A stretch of DNA of 64,000 nt, taken from Marisa cornuarietis. Taxonomy: Eukaryota; Mollusca; Gastropoda; Architaenioglossa; Ampullariidae. The stretch spans positions 211,501 through 275,500 of the forward strand of contig SMMW01000585.1 in the NCBI GenBank assembly GCA_004794655.1, written 5' to 3'. Shown piece by piece: positions 34,094 to 44,105 of the stretch; the stretch's first letter is position 1, and every line of letters begins with the position of its first letter. A program made the translations under genes and the position numbers. Under the pieces are notes generated by a model. It saw only the letters and a program-made list of their open reading frames with translations, was not told the origin of the DNA and ran no database searches.

Positions 34094-34146
<53 letters not shown>
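34094..34146. repeat. (GT)n microsatellite, 53 bp
   Basis: A pure GT run. Frames that pass through it on both strands (poly Cys-Val or Thr-His) are artefacts. Confidence 0.97.
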
Positions 34147-34149
<3 letters not shown>

Positions 34150-35736
34150 GTCTCGTATCAGCATGTTGCACGTTGAAAAAGCGAAACATTTTAATGACCG
34201 TTTTTGTCCCATCAGCTATTTTAAAGAAAACTATGAACGTTAGATGGACAAAGCAAATCCGTTATTTGTTTATCGTTAGATCTTTACACCTGCTAGAGAC
34301 TTCCAAGAAGAAGAAGACCTGTGTGATGTGGAATCGAGAAATGTCAACTGAAAGTGCGCGCCAGGCTTACATTTCCTCCTCCACAAGCACAGTAAAGATT
34401 GAAGACTATATTTATAGAAAACGACTCGTTTAGCTTATGATAGTAACTGATACTTCAGTGTTCTTGTTTTATTGTCATTTGGTGCTTTTCTTAGTTTCGA
34501 GACAGTAAGTTACAGCCGCGTGTTTTCCTTGCTGCAATGTCTCTCTTCACTTTTTCTGTAGGTGCTGTCTGCACTGTACATTCTCACTGAAATCAGTTGT
34601 AGTGATTGTTGTGGACAAAAAGGATTTTGCACACGCGCGTAGTTTATTACGAACGCAAGCGTATGAGAATTTTTTAATAAATGAAATAAATATAATTTAT
34701 TATAAGCTCTGTATGTTACTACCCGCCAAAAAACTCTCTCTCCTGTCTCACCTGATGAACTTTGGACAAAGCAAATAATTTACCTAATTTTAGATATTTG
34801 ATAACTCAATTTCAAAATTTCATTCTCGCTTTTCAAACAAAATTACCCCCCCCCCTTAAAAGAACCACCAGAACATTAGTAATTCTATATCATTGTTTAT
34901 ATGATAATGGGTTTGTCAATAAATTCGACACTTATATTTCAATAATTTTTTTATTATATTATAATTGTGGAATACGAGAAGTTTTGACAAAACAGCTCGG
35001 GAAATGAAAATAAAACTCTTCATATTTTCCCCGCCCCGCACCTTGTTTGAGGTAACAGTTTCGTGAACCGTGTACACCATGTGAATTATTGTGAAGAGAA
35101 TTTCACATTCAACTTGCGGGAAACAAAGAAACGACCACAACATCCAACGACCAAGCACTTATCTCTTACTCATAGACAAATTACAAATAGTGCGATAAAA
35201 ACGATTTTATCCAGTTTTTATTATGAAATATGTCAGAACCTTCTTTTGAGGGTGTTGTTTTCGTGTAAAAGATGATAACACCTCTGTTGAGCGTTCGATG
35301 GGTTGCACCTCCGCTGCATATGTTGAAGTGCCCCCTCATCAATCTTTCAGTAGCAGCTGCAGGTTTCTCAGACATCCACCAGTGTAGCGGGATAATTAAC
35401 AGCTAAAACGTAGTAGACATTGTTTTATCTAATTTGTAACATTTGGCTTTCGGGTAAACACTCCTTTATCGCCTCTTTCCTTGGCGCTTTCTCTCTCTGA
35501 AATTCACAGTTTATTGTTTCTCTTTCCCTGCATCTTCACTCTGTCTTTCTGCGGGAACAAAGCTCGATAATGCCAGGATGTTAGGAAAGGTATCTCGATG
35601 GTTAATATTATTTCTTCAAATGTTAGCCACAGCAGAACTCATGTTTCTTTAGTTTTGCAGCAACATTTAGTTTATTCTTATAAAGGTCAATAATTTTTTC
35701 AGTAGCTATGTGTAGCTACGAAAGCAAGAGGATGCT

Positions 35737-35740
<4 letters not shown>
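34147..35740. other. Unassigned AT-rich spacer
   Basis: A nine-base C run lies near 34847-34855. Short frames have no splice or family support. Confidence 0.5.

Positions 35741-35791
<51 letters not shown>
35741..35791. repeat. (AC)n microsatellite at a LINE 3' end
   Basis: A 51-bp AC run. On the minus strand it directly follows the 3' end of the LINE fragment at 35800-36125, so it may have grown from the element's tail. Confidence 0.9.
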
Positions 35792-35792
<1 letters not shown>

Positions 35793-35799
35793 CGGTAAA

Positions 35800-36125
35800 G
35801 AACGCAGCCAGCTCAGTCATTCAGTCGTCCCTTGACTCGTACCTTTGATGGATGGAGCACATGGACAGACGCGGCTGCTGACAAGGCTAGCCACACACCT
35901 GCTTTAGGGGATTGTCAGCAGGTCCTGCACATGACGACCAGTCCAGTCTTTGGCTTTTTGTAAGCCAGTTCTTCTTCTAGCCACCTTGGTGTTGACCACT
36001 CTCTATGGTACCTTGAAGGATAGTCCTCGACAAGGTGTCGTGCCAGGTCACATGACCACACCAGCTTACGTCGCTTGACTGTTGATAGTAGAGGTTCCTG
36101 GTGTCCTACAAGTGTGACAAACGAA
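35800..36125 (-). mobile_element. LINE ORF2 C-terminal fragment (same family as 42.4-44.1 kb)
   Basis: A broken minus-strand translation contains GHQEPLLSTVKRRKLVW, then SGHVT, DTLS.TILQGTIESG, and a long degenerate tail to near 35800. The order EPLL, RRKL, GHVTRHD, LQGT.EGGRRRG is characteristic of the C-terminus of a widespread invertebrate LINE family often annotated as endonuclease-reverse transcriptase. The related copy at 42433-44105 has GPQEPLL at the equivalent place. Only the last 110 or so codons are present, and a frameshift and stops mark it as dead. Confidence 0.7.
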
Positions 36126-36750
36126 GCTACTAAACCCTGAATATCAATGTTGACCGAATGGGGTCAGACATAACACAACAGCACAGCTCATCACTAAAGG
36201 CTCATCTTTGAACGGATTGTATCGTGAAGAAAATAATCAAGGGCCTGGGTCCCAGAAGAGGAACATGCTAAGACCATGCATTTTAATGTTACATAGACGT
36301 CAATATTTTTCATTCTCTGCGCATCCTCGAAACTGTCCTAAAGATCATAGCGAAAATGGCGCTGACCTCTGCCAACGATAAATAACCCGATGTACTGGTG
36401 TCTCTGATGACGGTTTTTGTGAGAGAGGGCAGCTTGTAGGGAGGTAAGGGGAGAGCTAAGTGTAATCTGTGAGACAATCCTTCTACAGTCTTGCTGCTGT
36501 GTTGCTGATGGCGAACAGCCGCCCCCTTCGCTTATCAAGTCACCGCCACGAGGCATCTGAAACCTTGGGCGACCCAGTGAATCATGGGACGGGAAGGATG
36601 ATTTAATGGATCGCGATGCATGGACCAGCGGGTGTGCCTCTATCGTCATGATGTAATTCGGGGTTCGCGAGAGAAGAAACAGTCAGCTCTTCTATGAGCG
36701 CTTTCAACAGTGCGTTTAATTATGATCCTATCCACAGGCTATTCTCAAGG
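36126..36750. other. Unassigned spacer
   Basis: A minus-strand frame of 103 codons (36649-36338) begins with an ATG and is serine-rich. I found no acceptor, donor or family for it and leave it unannotated. Confidence 0.45.
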
Positions 36751-37034
36751 ATCTGGGGCCGGATTCACGACGCGAGGTTAAGTAGCTACCCGCGTGCAAA
36801 AGTGGAGGAAACCAAGGAAAAATGTCGTCTCCATAGTTATGACGCTTTTTCCAGACATTGCTTTAAGATACTTTAATCAAGGACATCTTTGCCACTGATT
36901 TATAATTAAGTTAAAGAGGTAAAAGTAGCATCCGCGGAGTCTGAACGCCGTTTTATGACTATGGTGACGGGACGCTTGCCCTCTACTTACCCGAGACGAC
37001 GACTTACCTTCGTTTCATGAATACGGCCACGGAT
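36751..37034. mobile_element. MITE family C
   Basis: Left end ATCTGGGGCCGGATTCACGA; right end, reverse-complemented, ATCCGTGGCCGTATTCATGA. The repeats continue (GCGAGGTTAAG against ACGAAGGTAAG) for about 32 bases with some mismatches. The 284-bp body has no coding capacity. The GGCCG.ATTCA.GA end resembles short elements commonly seen in molluscs and fish, and the G.GGCC start recalls family A, though the interiors are unrelated. Orientation is arbitrary and no target-site duplication is certain. Confidence 0.7.
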
Positions 37035-37716
37035 GGTGTCAGTGAAGCTTGTCAGATAAGGACGAGGTCAAGGTTGCGACAAGTAATCTACATAACTCAC
37101 AAATCCGAAAATGTGCCAGAGTTTGTTTTTTTTCTTATGTGAGCATGAAAGCAAGCGGATTAAACTCTTCATAAAAAACATGTTTTGTAGGCTGCGTATA
37201 TATGATTAATTTGCACCACAAGAAACCAAACAAATTTTTCGTTTCGGAAGATCGTTTGGACTAATCACTTCCGGCCGCAGTTGCGTCTGATATGATTTAG
37301 AATCAGATGAGCAGATAGATGTGAGCAGAGATCACGTGACAAAATAACACCAAGGGTGAAAAATGAAAAATGGGCTGACTGCTATTTCCAAATATTGGCC
37401 GAGCGTTTGCAGGATTTCCAAAGTATACATCTTGCCAACAGTTGTCTGCCTTGACCCTTCGGTTATTTTCTAAGTACACCAAAGTCTCACGCTTTTACGA
37501 ACGTATTGTCTTCCAAAAGATTTTAGAGAACTGCTCCAGGTTATGCGTGCTTGCATATCTATGTATGCGAGAGAGAGAAAACGAATTCTTTATTGAGCAA
37601 ACCCTTTGGTTTGTTTCAAGTGGAAAATTATTGAATAAAATAAAACAGCCTCAGCAATATTTACAATAGCGTTACATTTTGCACAGTAACATTTCTTTAC
37701 GTTTCCAACAATGTAC
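37035..37716. other. Unassigned spacer
   Basis: Nothing recognisable lies between MITE C and the next LINE remnant. Confidence 0.5.
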
Positions 37717-40290
37717 TTATTTTATTTCTGTTTTTAAATACTTGATACAGATATCTAGAGATTTGATGGTTGTTTCAGAGTTATCTTTAAAGTTATCTAT
37801 ATATGGTCTTGTCGATTTTAAAACATCAACTTGAGCTGTACAACTGTCACAGGCAGGACAAGTAAACAACACTTGCACTTCATCCTCAATCTCATGCTTG
37901 CATCCGGGGCAGATCAACTGGCTGAAAGATACATCATTTTTGTATCGATAATGATGTACATTGTGATGGGTGATATTCCAAATCTAAACTAAATAAAATA
38001 CGCTTCTTTGTATATCTCCAATTTCCTTGAGGCATTTTAATAGCTGGCAGTTTCTGATTTTGGCCTTAGCTGCAAGATAATAGGGAGAGGGAGAATTTAG
38101 TTGAGAAACAGAGACCTACATACTTATGCACATTAACAACCTCTATTCTTTCTTCACCATAATACCATGACTCCTTTGACGCTAAAAATCCACCTTTTCT
38201 AAACACGATGACTTTTGTTGTTCTGAGATTTACAGTCATTCCAAAACCATCAGATTATTTTTTTTTAAATATCAAGCTGTTTTTCTCCAAAAACAGAATA
38301 TTATGTAAGTACATCATCTTTGAAGAGCAGTACGAGTGCCTGTACTATATCTGGAACAATCTAGATGCTATGAATACCGTTCTAAGGCACGTCTACGGCT
38401 AACTGATTTATAAAAGAACGTAAAGAGAATGTGCGACAAAATTCAACCCTGCCTTACTCTGGTTGGGCAGTAAAAATACTCTGCGAATCCATTATTACAC
38501 TTTACACAGGCTTTAATAATGTGGTACATACTTTGTAAAATGGTAAGCATCTTGCATCCAGCTCTTAGGTTACGTAGAACATGGCAAAGTTTGTTTTATT
38601 AACCATATCGAATTCCTTTCTGGAATCCACCAAACATACATACACCTTGCCAGATCGCTTAAGTAAATATCGTTCTACGATAGAATACAGTATAAAAATA
38701 TTACCTGTAATGGAATATCCTTCCCTGAATCCATTCTGCTCCTCAGCAATCTTATCCTTTTCCTCTACTCATCTTGTTAGTCTCGTGTTCAAAATATATG
38801 CAAACATTTTACTTACTGTGTAAATTATCGATATCCCTTTATAATTGTCCGGCCATCTCAGTTCCCTGTTTTAAATAATGGGATGATTTTCGCGCCACTC
38901 CAGGCTCTAGGGTACTCTCCGTTGTCAACAATTTTGAAAAATTAGGTCACTAGGTACCCTAGTATATTATCCTGACAGGCTTTTAACATTTCTGCAAGTA
39001 TTCCATCAGCCCCCTGAGCCTTATTTAGTTTTAAATGATTTATAGCTTTAATCACTTCTGTGGTTATTGGATGATCTAAGTCATCGATCCCTGCTGGGCA
39101 TAGATCACTTTCCAAGGCCTCACTATCCCGTTCACCAACTACTATGTCTCCTTGTAAAACATTTTAACAGTGTTCATACCTGTTCTGAGATCTATAATTT
39201 ATTCAGATTGTGTGCATAAACTTGTGGGTTGCAAGTGTTGATGGACAGCTTTCCCAACAACTCGCTTTTATATTTGTTTCGTTTCATATTAGGTTTCGAT
39301 AACGACGTCTACTTTCCACATATTTTCCTCTGTCGTCAACATTACCTGTACGTCTGCGTTTCTTTAGGCAACTTCTCGTTTCATGTTTGGCTTGTATACA
39401 GTCTACAAACCACTTGCTCTTTCTTTGCCCCGTCCAAATTCTATACATCATACAACATGTCGCGTCTAGGATGCCAGCGTTCAAAAGTTTTACTGACTTT
39501 TCTACAGAGACTTCTAGTATATCAAGAGCTTCACTTATTTTCTTGCCGACTTTTTATGTTGGAAACGAATGACTGACATTTGCTATCATCTCAGATATTC
39601 TTCTCTAAAATCACTGGCTCTGTCTCTGCTATCACAATGTCCCAGCTTAAGGTGATTTGCAAGGGCAGGTGGTTCGATTCGAATCGTTTGGCTACCTCTA
39701 AACTGGCCGTGCCCCTTTCTCTAGAACAAATGGAATAATCAGTTGTGCTACTACCCATACTGCTTATGTACATATATCGACCCTTTTCATCTCCCGCACA
39801 GGTGCCATTCAAGACTGCTAAGTCACAGTCATTACAAAATTGTAGCAACAGCTTTCCAAAAGATGAAACAGTCTGATCTTGGGATTCCTGATATTCGTAC
39901 AAGTCAGAGAGAACAGCAATGCCAATATCAACTTCATTGTCAGATGATGCAGGATTATATTTTCCCGTTCTAGCATTAAAATCGCCACCCAATCGGTACC
40001 AGTAGGGTCTCTCAGAATTACGGTTACAATCTAGAATGCTCTGTTCAACGAGGAATATATTCGATTTGACCTGAACATGTCTCTGGTTATAGTAGGGCGA
40101 ATCATAAGCTACTTTATCAAACTTTAATGGATCCAAGCTGTCTACCGTACATTGTAGTCTATGTACAAAACACTGAATACATTTTTAATTAAGACAAGTA
40201 TACCTCCAGACGCTCTTCCTTGCTAAGTAAGTTTAGAAGCAGGACTAAAGTATTGTTCGAAGTCAGAGAAAAACTCCCTCCTACTGCGGC
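37717..40290 (-). mobile_element. Heavily decayed LINE with endonuclease, RT and C-terminal relics
   Basis: Reading leftwards from about 40290, the order is endonuclease, reverse transcriptase, then a terminal zinc-knuckle-like region, as in animal LINE ORF2. Endonuclease blocks occupy 40265-39600. Around 39110-38860 a broken translation gives VIKAINHLKLNKAQGADGI and then AEMLKACQDN and IIPLFK.GN, matching the start of the RT domain. The C-terminal motif ICPGCKHEIEDEVQVLFTCP lies near 37917-37858. Many stops and frameshifts interrupt the RT, and its YADD-type motif survives only as a doubtful DD near 38300. The 5' end is lost. Confidence 0.75.
39591..40265 (-). pseudogene. LINE apurinic-type endonuclease domain remnant
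   Basis: The minus-strand frame contains GGILVLIKNVFSV (about 40215-40175), then after a frame change SLDPLKFDKVAYDSPYYN, and the diagnostic GGDFNARTG near 39990. In exonuclease III-type endonucleases of LINEs that motif holds the metal- and phosphate-contacting residues (D, N). Further on come LLLQFCNDCDLAVLNGT, YISSMGSSTTDYSIC, where the usual pattern is SS.IDY, and ESNHLPLQITL, where the usual pattern is SDH.PL. Here the catalytic His pair partner Asp is replaced by Asn (SNHLPL). The domain nicks target DNA for retrotransposition; loss of its N-terminal part and the frame break make it inactive. Confidence 0.8.
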
Positions 40291-40404
40291 CTCGTGTCAC
40301 TTAGTTACTGGGTCAGCAGAACTTGTGTTCTCCTATGTTTTGTTTGTGTCTTGTCTGATCTTTTGCCGAAGTTTTGTACCCGTGCCCTGGGACGGACCAT
40401 CCCG

Positions 40405-41025
40405 TCAGCAACTGCATTTACTTAATCCAGTGCGTCGTGTCACATGACTGAGCGATGTCCAGCCCTTGGTCCACATGTTCGACAACTGGGTATGTCCCGA
40501 CGCACCCTTGCTCCTGCAACGCGTTTTTGCTTGTGGTTTCACAGATGATTCTTTAGGAGGGGGAGCTGGATCCCTGCACTTGCCGTAGGGATCGGGGACG
40601 TTAACCATAGTTTCATGGGGACAATTCTCATGTCGTTGTATTAGTGGTGATCGCGATGGTGGTGCTGCCCAAAGTGCAGCAGACAGGGGTGATGGGACTA
40701 GGAGCAGGTGTCGGGATGATTGGCAGTAAAGACCGGGATTACAGGAAGAAGGGGGCAGGAAGGATAGACTATCTTCACAGTCATCTGCATTTTCACGTCT
40801 GTCGTAATCATGCCTCTCGATGTAGTCGATGTGGTCGTGGTGGCGAAGCTGCCGAAGGTGGTAGTAGTCGACAAAATCAGCATGGCCTGAGTGAATGTTG
40901 ACTCGTGAGTTAGCGTTGATGTAGTGGTTACCATTACAGAAGTAGCCTGTCTTGCCTTCTTGTTTACCAGAAGTAGCCTGTCTTGCCTTCTTGTTTACCA
41001 GAAGTAGCCTGTCTTGCCTTCTTGT
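40405..41025 (-). CDS. 206-codon stop-free frame, possible terminal exon
   Basis: On the minus strand no stop occurs between TAA at 41026-41028 and TGA at 40405-40407, giving 206 sense codons. No Met appears before 40608, so it is not a complete gene from an ATG; it would have to be an exon with upstream sequence. The first 30 codons overlap the 31-bp minisatellite. The middle is His/Asp/Tyr-rich (DFVDYYHLRQLRHHDHIDYI), the next part cysteine- and proline-containing (LPPSSCNPGLYC), and the end basic (PPPKESSVKPQAKTRCRSK). It lies just upstream of a 5'-truncated LINE in the same orientation, so a LINE ORF1 or 5' region is an alternative, though there is no recognisable CCHC or RRM. Chance is not excluded in this GC-richer patch. 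I recognise no family. Confidence 0.22.
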   Translation of the reverse strand, partial: TRRQDRLLLVNKKARQATSGKQEGKTGYFCNGNHYINANSRVNIHSGHADFVDYYHLRQLRHHDHIDYIERHDYDRRENADDCEDSLSFLPPSSCNPGLYCQSSRHLLLVPSPLSAALWAAPPSRSPLIQRHENCPHETMVNVPDPYGKCRDPAPPPKESSVKPQAKTRCRSKGASGHTQLSNMWTKGWTSLSHVTRRTGLSKCSC

Positions 41026-41153
41026 TTACCAGAAGTAGCCTGTCTTGCCTTTTTGTTTATCAGAAGTAGCCTGTCTTGCCTTCTTGTTTATCAGAAGTAG
41101 CCTGTCTTGCCTTCTTGTTTACCAGAAGTAGCATGTCTTGCCTTCGTGTTTAA
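40937..41153. repeat. 31-bp minisatellite, seven copies
   Basis: Seven tandem units start at 40937, 40968, 40999, 41030, 41061, 41092 and 41123. Each is close to CAGAAGTAGCCTGTCTTGCC plus TTCTTGTTTAC. Most are identical apart from a few substitutions (for example C to T at the last base and one C to A). The low divergence suggests recent expansion. Confidence 0.95.
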
Positions 41154-41806
41154 GGGGGCAAAGTAACATATGTTGCTTGGTTAGATCAGCTGCCAAACAA
41201 AATCCATCTTGCTCATTGTTCCTCTAGTCTCATGATCTCGTAATAACCTCATCTTATCAGACCATCTTCAGATTTTTTTCATTGATCTCGATTTAGAGCC
41301 CTCGAACTTTCCAATACGATGGTCTCTCTCAACATCGCTCCATGTTTTGAGCACAAATATTCTGACAAAAGTATCAAGCTGTATAAGTCGATCGCACTAC
41401 GACTTATGGTTATTAGCAATAACAGCGTGAAATTCCATATCTCGGTCAATGATTGTTTGTCGGAGACTGTCAATATGATTGTGTAGTGTAGTCGTCGTTG
41501 TTGCAGCATTTTCTAGTTCGTCCTGAATATTTGCACTGTTATTTGGTAGTACAGGTCCTGGGTTTCTTTCGACGTCCCCAGAAGTCCTTAAAAGAGAGTA
41601 GTGATTACTACAGGAAGGAGTAGGGACATGCTACACGAGCGTGTTGACACACATGGCTGCCTTCACCATAAAGCGTCTTCTCATGAGGGCGATCATAGCA
41701 GCATGAAAAAGTCCATAAATTTCTTTAAATAAAGTTCCACACGATGGCATTTTTAAGGAATAATATTGTCATCGATGTTTTAAACTGGGGACAACTCATG
41801 GTGTAT

Positions 41807-41861
<55 letters not shown>

Positions 41862-42432
41862 GGAGTAGGATTTTTCACTATGAGCTAATGTCCACAATTC
41901 TTGATGGTATTCATGACGTCCCGGTGCATTCAGAGATGCATGTTACACGAATGCATGACGAGAGGGAGGGTATGTGAAGGGGTAGATTGCTGTACCCGGG
42001 CCCCGCGGTTGTAACGAGGGCATGGCCTCGGTCTGTGAGATTTCTTTTATAATCTTTCTTACGAATATTTCGGGATTCCCCCAAATATCAAATCATCGCA
42101 CGTGATGTTGAGTTTAAAGAGTGCACTGTCCTTGGCGGAGGGGGAAATGGAGTGATGAGGGAGGTAGCGTACTGACACCAGAGCGTCGTCAATGCCATGG
42201 TTCTTGTGTCACGCTGGACGCCCCTGGTGTCGGGATGCCGCTGGACATCGATTATTCATGAAGTACATAGGAGAGTGAAGAGAGAGTGTGGGTCAGGCTG
42301 CCAACGGCAGTCCATCGAGGAAAGAATGTGTCCCATCTCACGAGCAGCAGAAGTGATGTATCCAAAACTATTTGCCTTTCTATAGATGATTAATATTTCT
42401 GACCTCTAAATGATATAGACTGCTCACTAACG
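41154..42432. other. Unassigned spacer with a (GT)n run
   Basis: A pure (GT)n tract lies at 41809-41860. Other sequence has only short unsupported frames. Confidence 0.55.
41809..41860. repeat. (GT)n microsatellite, 52 bp
   Basis: A pure GT dinucleotide run. Confidence 0.97.

Positions 42433-42491
<59 letters not shown>
42433..42491. repeat. (ATC)n microsatellite at a LINE 3' terminus
   Basis: About 20 ATC units, read as (GAT)n on the minus strand. The array begins directly after the end of the LINE coding remnant and its short tail, so it is best explained as the expanded 3' tail of that element. Confidence 0.9.
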
Positions 42492-43254
42492 TGCCTTAAT
42501 TGGTGAAGGTCGGACTTGGAGCAGGCTGTGGGGCTGAGTGGGTGGGGTGTGTGCAGTAAAGGTAAGGCATCGGGGTCGATCTTGAACACCTTTGAGTAGG
42601 TCTTCCATGGGACAGTTGATCACTCTTTGCCTGATAGGTTTTGTTTTGCTTACCTCCACGAAGTTCTCCTTCACCCACCCACCCTTCCCCAAAGGACTGT
42701 CCGGTAAGGGGATCATGTCAAGTGACATGGTCAAATAAAGTCAGTTTTCACTATCTGATAGCAGCGAGCAGAGGTTCCTGGGGACCAGCCAGGGTGGCAA
42801 TCGCCCTGAATACAAATTCATTCGTTTTGTGTTCCTTATTATATATTCAGGGCAGTATCCTGGAACATTTAGTTTTGAATGTCTGTATCCTATCTCCCCG
42901 TCTCGGTTAGCAATGTCCACGCTTCTCAACCATACAGCAGGATGGTAATGACTAAGGACTTGTATAGCTTACACTTCTGCTGTCCCATATTTTATTCAGT
43001 CTGGTCGTCACTGCAGTCGCTGCTGTGATTCTAAATTAAACGTCCACCGCGCATTTGCGTCCTTAGAGAACGTCGCGCCGATGTGCTTGAAACTGTATTT
43101 ATCCAAGTTGTACACCGTTCATATGGATCTCCTCTTTTCATTTTCCGGTGGTTTTCACCAAGACTTTGCCTTTGTCTGAGTTGATTTTCATCCCGTATGC
43201 ATCCGCGCTGGCGGTGAGCTTGTTTGTGAGAGCCAGCAGCTGGCTAGCAACCAC

Positions 43255-43632
43255 GCAATCATACCAAGACTAGACCTCGCTGCTTCACACACTTAGTCCC
43301 TTGCGTCTCGACTACAATAGACTCAAAAACTAAACATTAATGACTTTCTTAAGTGGCTAACGCCTCGGAGACGACAGCTCGAAAGGAAGAAACGAGGCTA
43401 TGATATCAAGTAGTTAACCTTCCTTTACCTTCACTGAGATGCCTTCGGGTTTTTGGTTGCTTCTACAAACATCATCAGTTCTGCCCGTTGCTACTTGTGG
43501 AGAGCTAATCGAGACCGAATAAAGCCTCGTGCATGTGGAATTCTGATAGGCCCTAATCGCGTCTAGGTCTCGAATAGCCATTCGCGGGTAGTAGATAACT
43601 GCACTTGTGCTTGTTCGTTTTACAGGCATACG
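43255..43632. mobile_element. Insertion of unknown type inside a LINE
   Basis: The surrounding LINE coding sequence is interrupted exactly after FVDDIDL and resumes with the segment that normally follows within a few codons. About 370 bases between are foreign. No inverted ends, tRNA-like boxes or A-rich tail are obvious, so the class is unknown. Boundaries are approximate by 10-15 bases. Confidence 0.4.
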
Positions 43633-44105
43633 AGCCAGATCGATGTCATCCACAAACCATAGATTATATAGTGGCCTTCCTGCGATGGGCAAATAGAGGT
43701 GTGATGCTCGTGAAGTTTCTCACGCATGATAGTCTTCAGATAGATGCTGAAGAGCACCGGAGAAAGATGGCAGCCATAGCAAACACCTACCGTCGTGGGA
43801 AAGAGTTCGCTTACCAGGTTATTAAGAGGTACTGAGCTCATAGAACTGGCGTACAGCGCTTGGATGGATGGAACGATGCTCTTTTCAATGCTGAGTTTCC
43901 TCATTCCGTGCCACAGCCTCTCGTGCCAGACTCTATAAAAGGCTTTCAGAAGTAAATAAAGTTATGGAAAAGATCCTTAGCGTGTTGAAGCTGGCCTTCT
44001 CTATCTCATATATTATATGTGTCTCTAACAGCATGATAGGCTGGATACATAGACCTATCATCCTCTGCAGGACGCTGTTGTTCGGGCTTCATAAGCCGTG
44101 GTCTT

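Larger units (their letters stand above)
42433..44105 (-). mobile_element. LINE remnant: RT and C-terminal half, with nested insertion
   Basis: Reading leftwards from about 44105, the broken frames give QRPAED, HAVRDTYNI, HNFIYF.KPF (the KAFDR-type motif decayed), then MRKLSIEKSIVPSIQALY and SELFPTTVGVCYGCHLSPVLF. GRPLYNLWFVDDIDL follows at about 43675-43633, carrying the two catalytic aspartates. The sequence then changes to unrelated DNA for about 370 bases and resumes at about 43250 with LLALTNKLTASADAYGMKI and SDKGKVLVKTTGK. It ends with GPQEPLL near 42780, a proline-rich tail and an (ATC)n array. Multiple frameshifts inactivate it. The same family supplies the fragment at 35800-36125. 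Confidence 0.75.

Noticed and set aside
36338..36649. A 103-codon minus-strand frame from an ATG
   Set aside because: Serine-rich with no domain, no splice sites and no regulatory context.
40937..41153. Possible CRISPR array, because of regularly repeated 31-mers
   Set aside because: The units are directly adjacent with no unique spacers, so it is a minisatellite in a eukaryotic genome.
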